Assembly (NCBI GenBank): GCA_043820875.1
Contig: JBDRDI010000041.1
Span: forward strand, 1-23,564
Length of the DNA: 23,564 nt
Source: JBDRDI01 sp043820875
Lineage (GTDB): Bacteria; Patescibacteriota; Patescibacteriia; Patescibacteriales; UBA12075
Direction: 5' to 3'
Below the pieces are notes generated by a model. The model worked only from the letters and a program-made list of their open reading frames with translations, was not told where the DNA came from and did no database searches. How positions within the stretch are numbered: position 1 is the stretch's first letter; the number at the start of each line of letters is the position of its first letter. The position numbers were made by a program, and so were the translations under genes. Of this stretch, positions 6,936-13,848 are shown piece by piece.

Positions 6936-7007
6936 GCGGGTATGGTATAGTGGCTATTACATCACCTTGCCAAGGTGGATAGACGGGTTCGATTCCCGTT
7001 ACCCGCT
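6936..7007 (+). tRNA. tRNA-Gly (anticodon GCC)
   Basis: The acceptor GCGGGTA/TACCCGC is perfect, with discriminator T. The anticodon stem TCACC/GGTGG encloses TTGCCAA, giving anticodon GCC. The T-arm is ACGGG-TTCGATT-CCCGT. CCA is not encoded. The 3' end abuts the cassette repeat, which starts at 7014. Confidence 0.96.
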
Positions 7008-7013
7008 CCCTAA

Positions 7014-7048
7014 CGGATTTCAGATTTCGGATTTCAGATATCGGATTT
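7014..7048. repeat. GGATTTC-type repeat array next to tRNA-Gly
   Basis: Five units (CGGATTTC, AGATTTC, GGATTTC, AGATATC, GGATTT) fill the 7-base-spaced region after the tRNA. The array is complementary to 7464-7498 at 33 of 35 positions. Confidence 0.8.
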
Positions 7049-7426
7049 CTATTTTTTTTGGTTTTGGATTATAATTTTAATAAGTTGGTTAATTTGTTTT
7101 GATTCTGTTTTATAAACATCTATCAAAGCGTCACAGGTTTTTTCTTTGACATTTGGGAAAGTTAATATTTTTATTTCTCTTAAATGCGTTGTAACTTCAT
7201 CGGATGAACCCATCGCCATTTCAAGAAATCTTTTAAATTCTGGTTGGGATTTTTTCTTGGCAAATCCTTCATGAATCATGGGCGCGATAGATTTGGCCGC
7301 TTTAGTCAGTTGACTTTTCAATCCATATTCGCGATTCGGCAACAAATCCGCCAATTTATATATTGGTTTAAGATATCTTAACGCATTTTTATATATTGTT
7401 AATTCTGTTACGTCCATAAAAAACAT
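7049..7426 (-). CDS. Four-helix-bundle protein (23S rRNA intervening-sequence protein family)
   Basis: The 125-residue protein has the features of the family first found inside intervening sequences of bacterial 23S rRNA. These are an early YKNALRYLKPIYKLADLLP helix, QLTKAAKSIAPMIHEGFAKKK, an EFKRFLEMAMGSSDEVTTHL segment, and a final amphipathic helix (KQINQLIKIIIQNQKK). I chose the ATG at 7426; a second ATG at 7417 fits equally well. The frame stays open far upstream through the repeats into infC, but that part reads as repeat sequence and is not credible protein. Its molecular role is not established; an RNA-associated role is suspected from the family's origin. It is the intact partner of the pseudogene at 5475-5887 and is convergent with tRNA-Gly. 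Confidence 0.88.
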   Translation of the reverse strand: MFFMDVTELTIYKNALRYLKPIYKLADLLPNREYGLKSQLTKAAKSIAPMIHEGFAKKKSQPEFKRFLEMAMGSSDEVTTHLREIKILTFPNVKEKTCDALIDVYKTESKQINQLIKIIIQNQKK

Positions 7427-7463
7427 AATAACATATCCGAGATAAAATAATTCTAAAATTTTA

Positions 7464-7514
7464 AAATCCGATATCTGAAATCCGACATCCGAAATCCGAT
7501 ATCTGACATCCGAT
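7464..7514. repeat. GGATTTC-type repeat array (inverse) before infC
   Basis: Seven or so GAAATCC/GACATCC/GATATCTG units ending three bases before the infC start codon. They are complementary to 7014-7048, and the same array opens copy 1 at 5398-5437. Confidence 0.8.
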
Positions 7515-7517
7515 ATT

Positions 7518-8075
7518 ATGCGTCGTACTTGGCAAAAAGCAAAACCAAAATTTGAAAAAAGATTCAAAATGAACCAGCAGATTGTTGCTCCGGTTGTTTT
7601 TTTGATTGATGAAAACGGTGAAATGCGCGGAGACATGCCAATCAGGCAGGCCTTGACAATGGCCACGGAATTTGGTTTTGACTTGGTTGAGGTCAACCCG
7701 ACAGCTCAGCCGCCGGTGGTAAAAATCATGGATTACGGCCAATTCAAGTATGAGCAGGAAAAGAAGGCGCATAAACAAAAAGTACAGCAGAAAAAAATGG
7801 ACACCAAGATAATTAGATTATCAGTGCGCATTTCCAAACATGATTTTGACGTTCGCGTGGAGCAAGCGATTAAATTTTTATCAAAAGGAGATAAATTAAA
7901 AGCTGAATTGGTACTCCGTGGAAGAGAAAGACAACACCCGGAAAAAGCAATGGAAACCATACGAGGATTTGTCTCAGAAATAGAAAAACAAGGAAATTTG
8001 CGCGTCACAAGAGAGCAGGACTTGACAAATCAAGGAGGAAGGTATACAATAATACTCATAAATAAACCGGATTAG
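7518..8075 (+). CDS. infC: Translation initiation factor IF-3
   Basis: The 185-residue protein covers both IF-3 domains. The N-domain (about 17-85) has NQQIVAPVVFLIDENGEMRGDM, FDLVEVNPTAQPPVVKIMDYGQFKYE. A Lys/Gln-rich linker leads to the C-domain (about 97-185) with IIRLSVRISKHDFDVRVEQA, FLSKGDKLKAELVLRGRE and HPEKAMETI. It prevents subunit joining and checks the start codon on the 30S subunit. The order infC-rpmI-rplT is the common bacterial one. The ATG lies three bases after the cassette repeat, so the usual upstream leader is absent. An internal ATG at 7569 would start just before NQQI, but the basic first 17 residues are normal for IF-3. Confidence 0.96.
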   Translation: MRRTWQKAKPKFEKRFKMNQQIVAPVVFLIDENGEMRGDMPIRQALTMATEFGFDLVEVNPTAQPPVVKIMDYGQFKYEQEKKAHKQKVQQKKMDTKIIRLSVRISKHDFDVRVEQAIKFLSKGDKLKAELVLRGRERQHPEKAMETIRGFVSEIEKQGNLRVTREQDLTNQGGRYTIILINKPD

Positions 8076-8089
8076 CCATATTCAAACAT

Positions 8090-8117
8090 CAGGCTATTTG
8101 CCTGTTTTTATTTTTTT
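8090..8117 (+). terminator. Short hairpin with T-run between infC and rpmI
   Basis: CAGGC-TATTT-GCCTG followed by TTTTTATTTTTTT. The stem is only five base pairs but GC-rich and well placed. It could be a partial terminator or attenuator that lowers rpmI/rplT expression relative to infC. Confidence 0.55.
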
Positions 8118-8126
8118 ATATATTTT

Positions 8127-8324
8127 ATGCCTAAATTTAAAACTCATAAAGCTACGGCCAAAAGATTTGTTATAACTAAATCAAAAAAAGTTAAGCAAAG
8201 AAAAGCCGGACAAGACCATTTTAATGCTCGAGAATCGGGTAAAACAAAAAGAAATAAAAGAAGAGACATTGAGATGGATCAAAGCCTTAATAAAACCATT
8301 AAAACATTAATGCCATATAATTAA
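8127..8324 (+). CDS. rpmI: 50S ribosomal protein L35
   Basis: The 65-residue basic protein begins MPKFKTHKATAKRFVITKSKKVKQRKAG, the standard L35 N-terminus. It continues with an H-F-N-A-R-E-S-G-K-T-K-R-N-K-R-R segment and ends MPYN. Its length is normal for the family. It is an rRNA-binding component of the large subunit, encoded between infC and rplT as usual. An intrinsic hairpin lies in the 51 bases separating it from infC, with no Shine-Dalgarno before the ATG. Confidence 0.95.
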   Translation: MPKFKTHKATAKRFVITKSKKVKQRKAGQDHFNARESGKTKRNKRRDIEMDQSLNKTIKTLMPYN

Positions 8325-8332
8325 ATTAGTCC

Positions 8333-8360
8333 AAAGTCGAAAGTCCAAAGTCAAAAGTCG
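8333..8360. repeat. AAAGTC-type short repeat array
   Basis: Units AAAGTCG, AAAGTCC, AAAGTCA, AAAGTCG in tandem between rpmI and rplT. They belong to the same general GAAAGT family as the arrays beside tmRNA, tRNA-Gly and tRNA-Ala. Confidence 0.65.
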
Positions 8361-8394
8361 TAAAATAATTTAGGCTTTGATTAAAAAAGCGGAC

Positions 8395-8423
8395 TTGACT
8401 GTCCATAGCCAGAGGGGCATAAG
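8395..8423 (+). promoter_or_regulatory. Possible promoter or structured leader of rplT
   Basis: TTGACT (8395-8400), a 17-base spacer, then CATAAG (8418-8423); the -10 box is weak. The same stretch can form small stems (GGAC/GTCC and a nested CCA-GCC/GGC-TGG). A structured leader for autoregulation is the other reading. Confidence 0.35.
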
Positions 8424-8459
8424 TGGGTATAAAAAATTTAAAACATTTAATTTTAATAT

Positions 8460-8807
8460 ATGACCAGAGTAAAAAGAGGAACTGCCCATATAAAGAAAAG
8501 AAAGCGTTTTTTATCTAAAACCAAGGGATATAAGTGGGGAAGAAAAAATTTGATCAAGCGAGCCAAGGAAGCGGTAGTAAAAGCCGGTGCTCATGCTTAT
8601 GTTGACCGAAAAAAGAATAAAAGAAATCGGCGTGCCGTTTGGCAGGTAAAAATCGGCGCCTTTGTCCGCGAAAAAGGATTGAGCTACTCAAAGTTTATTG
8701 ATCTATTGAAAAAAAATAAAATAGATTTAGATAGAAAAATTTTAGCTGACTTCTCGGTAAATAATAAAAAAATATTCACTAAAATTATTGAAGAAATAAA
8801 GAAATAA
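8460..8807 (+). CDS. rplT: 50S ribosomal protein L20
   Basis: The 115-residue protein begins MTRVKRGTAHIKKRKRFLSKTKGYKWGRKNLIKRAKEAV, matching the long basic N-terminal helix of L20 that threads into 23S rRNA. The globular part has AHAYVDRKKNKRNRRAVWQVKIGAFVREKGLSYSKFIDLLKKNKIDLDRKILADFS, as expected. The length is normal. L20 is needed early in large-subunit assembly and represses its own operon in many bacteria. Here a 135-base gap with a repeat array and a possible promoter separates it from rpmI. Confidence 0.96.
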   Translation: MTRVKRGTAHIKKRKRFLSKTKGYKWGRKNLIKRAKEAVVKAGAHAYVDRKKNKRNRRAVWQVKIGAFVREKGLSYSKFIDLLKKNKIDLDRKILADFSVNNKKIFTKIIEEIKK

Positions 8808-8815
8808 TTTTATTT

Positions 8816-8844
8816 TTGACCGATGGCAAGCTTCGTGATATAAT
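8816..8844 (+). promoter_or_regulatory. Strong sigma70-type promoter of secG
   Basis: TTGACC (8816-8821), an exact 17-base spacer, and a perfect TATAAT (8839-8844). Initiation near 8851 leaves about four bases before the secG ATG at 8855, so the mRNA is practically leaderless. This box also shows that the longer reading frame starting at TTG 8816 is not the gene start. Confidence 0.85.
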
Positions 8845-8854
8845 AAATTCAATT

Positions 8855-9070
8855 ATGATAAAATCTCTTCAAATTATTCAAATCATAATAGCGGTTTTAT
8901 TGAGTATATCAATTTTACTGCAAAGTAAAGGTGCCGGACTTTCCGGAGTATTTGGCGGAGGCGGAAATGTTTTTTCCACTAAGCGCGGAGCGGAAAAAAA
9001 ATTGTTTACCGCGACCATAATTTTGTCCGTACTTTTTTTTGCCATGTCTTTGGTGAGCCTAGTTATATAA
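8855..9070 (+). CDS. secG: Preprotein translocase subunit SecG
   Basis: The 71-residue protein has two membrane helices (about 4-22 and 49-69). Between them is the SecG loop with ILLQSKGAGLSGVFGGGGNVFSTKRGAEK. SecG assists the SecYE channel in moving proteins across the membrane, which fits the many signal peptides in this window. I placed the start at ATG 8855. The frame extends upstream to a TTG at 8816, but that codon is part of the -35 box of a near-consensus promoter. The gene follows rplT by 47 bases and is likely transcribed on its own. Confidence 0.93.
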   Translation: MIKSLQIIQIIIAVLLSISILLQSKGAGLSGVFGGGGNVFSTKRGAEKKLFTATIILSVLFFAMSLVSLVI

Positions 9071-9148
9071 ATAATTCTCATATTATAAAGATATTATAAT
9101 AATTTAATCTTGCCCATAAGACCTTGTCTAAGAGGCGAGTTGAAATTA

Positions 9149-11083
9149 GTGAACTCAATAAAAAAAATATTAAAAAAAGCAATAAACGCTTCAGAGCGTA
9201 TTCTTTCATTTTTTTTAAGAATTAAGAAGAAAGAAGACGTTGATTTTTCTCAGGAGCAGATGGAGCTTGATAAAAAATTGGTTTGGTCACTTTCAAAATC
9301 AAGAATTCCGAGTCCGGCTCAATTGAAATATATCAAAAAATATTTATCAACGAAAGAAAAAATTATTCTTTCAGTTTGTTTTTTGATAATTTTTTCTTCC
9401 TCCGCTTTTTTGTGCACAGCGTTTTACAAAACTCATTTACGCGAGGTGCCGATTTCGGGCGGTAAATATATTGAGGGTCTTTTGGGCGCTCCGAAATATA
9501 TAAATCCTCTTTATTCCTCCATCAGTGATGTTGACAGCGATATCAGCGGTTTAATATATTCTTCACTTTTTAAAAGAGGCAAAGATGGAGAGCTGGTTAA
9601 AGATTTGGTGGAAGAATATGAGATCAGCGAAGACGGAAAAATTTATACGATTGTTGTTCGACGCGACGCAAAATGGCATAATGGAAAAAATTTAACAGCT
9701 GAAGATGTTGTCTTTACTTTTAACACGATAAAAAATAAAGAATTTAATTCGCCTCTCAGGGGCAGTTTGTTGGGCGTGAATATTGAGAAAGCGGAAGGCG
9801 AAGATGATAAAATAAAATTTTTATTGCCAGAGGCCTATGCTCCATTCTTGGAATTATTAACCTTTGGAATTTTGCCTTCAGAAATTTGGGGGCAAGTTTT
9901 GCCGGAAGGAGCCCGATTGGCTGATTATAAAATCGGTTCCGGACCATACAAGATAGATAATATTGTTAAAGACGAGTCTGGAAAAGTTAAAGAATATAAT
10001 TTGAAACCAAATGAAACATATTATAATGGTGTTCCAAAAATTGATTTGACTTTTAAATTTTTTAGTAGCTATGAAGAAGCTATAGCCGCTTTGAACAACA
10101 ACGAGATTAACGGCATAAATTATTTGCCGAAAGATCTTTTGGGAAGCATCCCAATGATTAAAAAATATAATTATCAAGAGCTGCAATTTTCTCAGCTAAT
10201 GCTTATTTTCTTAAATCAGGAAAATAACAGTGCCCTGAAAGAAAAGAAAGTTCGACAAGCGCTCGCCTTTGCTCTGGATCGGCAAAATATCGTAGACAAT
10301 TTGGTGAATGAGAGCGCGGAATTGGCCTACGGTCCGATTTTGCCGAATAGCTTTGCCTATTATAACGGTGCATTAAAGAAATACGACTACAATAAAAGCG
10401 AAGCAGAAAAATTATTGGATGAAGCCGGTTGGAAAATAAAAAATATTACCAAAGAAGATTTGAAAAAGGCTGAAGGCGAAAAAGAGGATGACAAAAAAAA
10501 CACAAGAGACGAGGCTTTAAAAATATTAAATATGGGTGAAGGCGCGTGGCGTGAAAAGAGTGGCGAATATTTGACCATAAAACTTACTGCCATAGACAAT
10601 ATTGATAATGAGCAAAGCGCTAATTTTGTTAAAAAATATTGGGAAGAAGTCGGCGTCAAAACAACGATTGAACTTATCGCCGGGCAATCGCAAAGTGGGA
10701 TGGTGAACAAAAGAGAATTTGAAGTTTTGTTTTATGGCCAAATTTTAGGAACCGATCCTGACCCATACTTTTTTTGGCACTCAACTCAGGCCGGAGAAAA
10801 TGGATTTAATTTGGCCGGATTTAAAAACGAAGAAGTTGATGAATTGTTGGAGCAAGCTCGCATTGCGGTAAAAATCGGCGACCGTCAGGAAAAATATAAA
10901 AAATTTCAAGAAATAATCACGGAAGAAGAACCTGCCATATTTATGTATTCGCCTTTTTATACTTATATTCAAAGCAAAGAATTAAAAGGATTTGATGTTA
11001 AAAGCATCACACGTCCGAGTGATAGATTTGCGAATGTAAACGAATGGTACGAAAAAACGGGTAAAAAAATTGTTTGGAAATAA
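9149..11083 (+). CDS. Family 5 (OppA/DppA-type) extracellular solute-binding protein, membrane-anchored
   Basis: About 644 residues. A basic, probably cytoplasmic N-terminal segment (about 90 residues) is followed by one membrane helix (IILSVCFLIIFSSSAFLCTAFY). A full family-5 binding fold follows: GGKYIEGLLGAPKYINPLYS, DGKIYTIVVRRDAKWHNGKNLTAEDVVFTF, GSGPYKI, KKVRQALAFALDRQNIV, and EILFYGQILGTDPDPYFFWHS-like residues near the end. Such proteins bind peptides or other solutes for ABC importers. Here the anchor is a helix and not a lipid; no proper lipobox precedes the Cys. A charged insert lies between the DEAGWKI and EALKIL segments. No permease or ATPase gene is nearby. The start is uncertain: I prefer GTG 9149, with AGAGG upstream; TTG 9140 and TTG 9110 are in the same frame. 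Confidence 0.88.
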   Translation: MNSIKKILKKAINASERILSFFLRIKKKEDVDFSQEQMELDKKLVWSLSKSRIPSPAQLKYIKKYLSTKEKIILSVCFLIIFSSSAFLCTAFYKTHLREVPISGGKYIEGLLGAPKYINPLYSSISDVDSDISGLIYSSLFKRGKDGELVKDLVEEYEISEDGKIYTIVVRRDAKWHNGKNLTAEDVVFTFNTIKNKEFNSPLRGSLLGVNIEKAEGEDDKIKFLLPEAYAPFLELLTFGILPSEIWGQVLPEGARLADYKIGSGPYKIDNIVKDESGKVKEYNLKPNETYYNGVPKIDLTFKFFSSYEEAIAALNNNEINGINYLPKDLLGSIPMIKKYNYQELQFSQLMLIFLNQENNSALKEKKVRQALAFALDRQNIVDNLVNESAELAYGPILPNSFAYYNGALKKYDYNKSEAEKLLDEAGWKIKNITKEDLKKAEGEKEDDKKNTRDEALKILNMGEGAWREKSGEYLTIKLTAIDNIDNEQSANFVKKYWEEVGVKTTIELIAGQSQSGMVNKREFEVLFYGQILGTDPDPYFFWHSTQAGENGFNLAGFKNEEVDELLEQARIAVKIGDRQEKYKKFQEIITEEEPAIFMYSPFYTYIQSKELKGFDVKSITRPSDRFANVNEWYEKTGKKIVWK

Positions 11084-11119
11084 TTTATTAAATATTAATA
11101 ATGAGTCAAAGGAGGAGTT

Positions 11120-11230
11120 TTGTTTTATAAAATTTTTTCTTTTGTTCTCGTGAGTTTGGCGCTATGGCTAAAGATAAAGCTTTCTCCCAAAATTCAATTG
11201 ATCCGGAAAAATTTATTGGCCGGCATTTAA
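11120..11230 (+). CDS. Possible 36-residue membrane peptide overlapping the speD start
   Basis: AAAGGAGGAG (11108-11117), the best Shine-Dalgarno seen in this window, lies four bases before TTG 11120. That codon opens a 36-codon frame beginning LFYKIFSFVLVSLALWLKIK, which is one hydrophobic helix followed by Lys. It ends at TAA 11228-11230, overlapping the first 67 bases of the SpeD-like gene in another frame. The SD is 46 bases from that gene's ATG, too far to serve it. It could be a regulatory upstream ORF or a chance frame; the evidence is only SD plus hydrophobic pattern. Confidence 0.35.
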   Translation: MFYKIFSFVLVSLALWLKIKLSPKIQLIRKNLLAGI

Positions 11231-11691
11231 TACTTGATGTTCAAACATATTCCATACGTGGTATTTCTGAAATTTCCATTATTTATAATTTATTAGAAGA
11301 ATTGTCTCGCAGGCTGGACATGACCTTGGCCTATCCGCCGATAGTTGGGCGCTTTCCCTGGGCGAACAACGAACTAGCCAGATTTACAGGTGATTTAAAA
11401 AATGAAGGTGTTCAGGCAAAAACGGTTGAAAAAATGGAAGAGTTGATCATGTCCAGAGCCAACGACATGGCCGGAGTGTCTGGCATAGCTATTTGGTTGG
11501 AATCGCATGCTGCCATTCACACATGGACCGAAGACAAATTTTTTAGTTTCGATGCCTATAGTTGTAAAGACTTTGATTATAAAGTGGCCTTAAAAATTAT
11601 TCTTCAATATTTTGATGTAGAGTCATATAGAGGTTTAGATATAATTCGCACCACTAATCGGCCACAAAAGATTACTTCATTAAAAGGATAA
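11164..11691 (+). CDS. S-adenosylmethionine decarboxylase-like (SpeD/SpeH family) pyruvoyl enzyme
   Basis: The 175-residue protein has IGRHLILDV near the start and the core GVSGIAIWLESHAAIHTWTEDKFFSFDAYSC. By comparison with bacterial AdoMet decarboxylases, Glu113-Ser114 is the self-cleavage site that creates the pyruvoyl group. His119 and Cys134 are the processing and catalytic residues; all are present. Differences are HTWTE in place of HTWPE and an insertion of roughly 40 residues (about 65-103) before the core. The usual product is decarboxylated AdoMet for spermidine synthesis. However, no spermidine synthase is nearby, and some SpeD homologues are known to act as ornithine or arginine decarboxylases. 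The substrate therefore stays open. Confidence 0.82.
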   Translation: MAKDKAFSQNSIDPEKFIGRHLILDVQTYSIRGISEISIIYNLLEELSRRLDMTLAYPPIVGRFPWANNELARFTGDLKNEGVQAKTVEKMEELIMSRANDMAGVSGIAIWLESHAAIHTWTEDKFFSFDAYSCKDFDYKVALKIILQYFDVESYRGLDIIRTTNRPQKITSLKG

Positions 11692-11835
11692 AAATAAAAT
11701 TTAATTTGTTTTAGAATAGATTGGTTTTTTTACTATTTTGCTTTAATACAAAAAAGGCTTTATTTTCCATATCGCCACTCTTCAACTATTTATCTAAATT
11801 AATTAATTAATTAAAACAATAAAATAAATATCATT

Positions 11836-13692
11836 ATGATTAAAAAATATAAACCACGTTCATCTCAAGCCAGAGGCGAGACGACTGAACGGCATGCGCC
11901 TGCTCGCATTAATAGACAGAATCAAGATGGACGCAGAAGTGCGCCCGAAAGAAAAAATGTTTTCCCAAATTTGGGCGCGTCGAATAAACCAATTTCCGCG
12001 AACAATTCTTTTGACAATGGAAAATTGAAAGTGATTGTACTCGGAGGATTGGAAGAGGTCGGTCGAAACATGACACTCATTCAATACGAAAAGGAAATAA
12101 TAATTATTGACATGGGTATTCAATTTCCAGAAGAAGATCAGCTTGGTATAGATTATATTATACCTAATATTTCATATTTGAAGGGCAAGGAAGATTGGAT
12201 TAAGGGAGCAATTATTACTCATGGACACCTTGACCACATCGGGGCTATACCGCACCTTATGGGAGAATTAAACAACCCGCCGATGTTTATGGGAAAACTT
12301 ACGCGTGGGTTGGTAATGAAAAGATGTGAAGAATTCAACAAGTGTCCGAAATTAAATATTGCGGAAATTGATGAAAATTCAAAAATACAATTGGGACGCG
12401 CGTTTAGAGTGGAATTTTTGCGAGTCAATCATTCCATACCGGATTGTTTCGCGATAATTATTCATACTCCCATGGGGACCATGATTCATACTGGAGATTT
12501 CAAGATTGACTATTCTCCGGTAAACGATCAGCCGGCTGATTTGAACAGAATCGCTCAAATAGGAGGACAAGGAGTAATGCTTCTTTTGTCTGACTCAACA
12601 GACGCTACCCATCCCGGATATCAAGTTTCCGAATCTTCCATCGGAGATGAAATGGGTCGATTGTTTGAAAAAATCAACGGCCGTATTATTGTGGGAACTT
12701 TTGCTTCTCAAATCAGCCGTTTGCAAAAACTATTTGATTTGGCGAAAAAATACAACCGAAAAATATATTTGCAGGGTCGTTCCATGAATAATAATGTGGA
12801 GATCACTCATAAAATCGGATACTTGAAATTCAACCCCAGAATTTTAATTCATGATAATGAATTGCAAAGGTTGTCGGACGAGAAAATTTTAATAATCGGT
12901 ACCGGAGCGCAAGCTGAGAGTAATGCTTTTTTGGAAAGAGTGGTCAATGGCGACCATCGTACCATCAGCCTGAAACAAGGTGACACGGTTGTTTTTTCTT
13001 CTTCGGTTATTCCCGGCAACGAACGAAGTATTCAAGGCTTGAAAGATATGATTGTTCGCCAGGGCGCAAAAGTCATTCATTATGAGATGATGGACGTCCA
13101 TGCCGGTGGCCACGCCAAGCAGGAAGATTTAAAATTGATGATGAGACTTTTGAAGCCTGAATTTTTTATGCCCATAGAAGCCAATCATTTTATGTTGCAA
13201 GCGCACGCGGAGTTGGCCGAACAAGTGGGGATACCAAAAGAAAAGATTTTTGTGGCTGATAACGGCCAAGTCGTAGAATTTTGTCAGAAAGGAAATGCAG
13301 TTGAAGGAAAATTAACCAATGATAAGGTTTTGACAGATTATGTGATGGTGGACGGTCTCGGTGTGGGAGATGTCTCCAATATAGTTTTGCGAGATCGTCG
13401 TGTTATGTCCGAAGATGGTATGATTGTGGTTATCGCCACAATTGATTCCAAAACAGGAGATATTATAGGTAATCCTGATATTATTTCGCGCGGTTTTGTG
13501 TACATGAAAGAAAATCGTGAATTGATTGAAAAGACCAGGATGAAAGTGAAAAAGATGGTCAAAGATAATGATTCACGCACTCCGGCTGACGACGATTATA
13601 TAAAAAATAAAATCAGAAACGAAATAGGACAATTTTTATTCAGTCAGACCAAGAGAAGACCGATGGTCTTGCCTGTGGTGATTAAGGTGTAG
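11836..13692 (+). CDS. rnj: Ribonuclease J
   Basis: The 618-residue protein has a 55-residue basic, low-complexity N-terminal extension, then the metallo-beta-lactamase/beta-CASP core starting KLKVIVLGGLEEVGRNM. The metal site HGHLDHIG has His129, His131, Asp133 and His134. It is followed by FLRVNHSIPDC, IHTGDFKID, the beta-CASP part (GTFASQISRLQ, YLQGRSMNNN, GTGAQAESNAFL, VVFSSSVIPGNE) and HAGGHAKQEDLKLM. A C-terminal domain completes the protein. The enzyme combines 5'-3' exoribonuclease and endonuclease activity in mRNA decay and rRNA maturation. The gene is preceded by a 144-base AT-rich gap in which I see no convincing promoter. It appears monocistronic. Confidence 0.96.
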   Translation: MIKKYKPRSSQARGETTERHAPARINRQNQDGRRSAPERKNVFPNLGASNKPISANNSFDNGKLKVIVLGGLEEVGRNMTLIQYEKEIIIIDMGIQFPEEDQLGIDYIIPNISYLKGKEDWIKGAIITHGHLDHIGAIPHLMGELNNPPMFMGKLTRGLVMKRCEEFNKCPKLNIAEIDENSKIQLGRAFRVEFLRVNHSIPDCFAIIIHTPMGTMIHTGDFKIDYSPVNDQPADLNRIAQIGGQGVMLLLSDSTDATHPGYQVSESSIGDEMGRLFEKINGRIIVGTFASQISRLQKLFDLAKKYNRKIYLQGRSMNNNVEITHKIGYLKFNPRILIHDNELQRLSDEKILIIGTGAQAESNAFLERVVNGDHRTISLKQGDTVVFSSSVIPGNERSIQGLKDMIVRQGAKVIHYEMMDVHAGGHAKQEDLKLMMRLLKPEFFMPIEANHFMLQAHAELAEQVGIPKEKIFVADNGQVVEFCQKGNAVEGKLTNDKVLTDYVMVDGLGVGDVSNIVLRDRRVMSEDGMIVVIATIDSKTGDIIGNPDIISRGFVYMKENRELIEKTRMKVKKMVKDNDSRTPADDDYIKNKIRNEIGQFLFSQTKRRPMVLPVVIKV

Positions 13693-13708
13693 TAGCTCTC
13701 AATCAGTG

Positions 13709-13737
13709 TTTACTAACCAAAAAAAGAATGTTATGAT
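13709..13737 (+). promoter_or_regulatory. Promoter of the M23 peptidase gene
   Basis: TTTACT (13709-13714), a 17-base spacer, then TATGAT (13732-13737). Initiation is predicted near 13744. From there the frame of the peptidase is open without an ATG, which bears on its true start. Confidence 0.6.
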
Positions 13738-13848
13738 ATTAAATATTATTTAATATTAAAACATATTAAACACTACAATAGACATTCCAATTTTGGCATA
13801 AGAACGGGCGGTTTTAAAAAGATATTTTTAAGAATAGGCGCGATATTT

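Larger units (their letters stand above)
7014..7514 (-). mobile_element. IVS-like cassette, copy 2 (intact four-helix-bundle gene between inverted repeats)
   Basis: An inverted, nearly identical duplicate of 5397-5887. The terminal arrays 7014-7048 and 7464-7498 pair over 35 bases with two mismatches, so a transcript could fold into a long stem with the gene in the loop. On one side it abuts the 3' end of tRNA-Gly; on the other it ends three bases before the infC ATG. As in copy 1, the 3' side of the gene faces the 3' end of a structured RNA. Mobility is inferred; no recombinase is encoded. Confidence 0.6.

Noticed and set aside
6990..7516. Integrase-type insertion at the tRNA-Gly 3' end
   Set aside because: No copy of the tRNA 3' end is found at the other side of the cassette and no integrase gene is present.
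7427..7696. N-terminal 90-residue extension of the intact four-helix-bundle protein
   Set aside because: It would be translated from the antisense of infC and from the repeat array; the copy at 5475 has no such extension and both copies share a good ATG.
8816..8854. Longer SecG starting at TTG 8816
   Set aside because: The TTG is part of a TTGACC -35 box with exact spacing to TATAAT, and the added residues do not resemble SecG.
9361..9440. Lipobox in the solute-binding protein
   Set aside because: The residues before the Cys are A-F-L; a small residue is needed directly before Cys, so lipid anchoring is unlikely.
11692..11835. Promoter or RNA gene in the AT-rich gap before RNase J
   Set aside because: Only weak matches (TTGGTT with TAATAC) and no stable stem were found.
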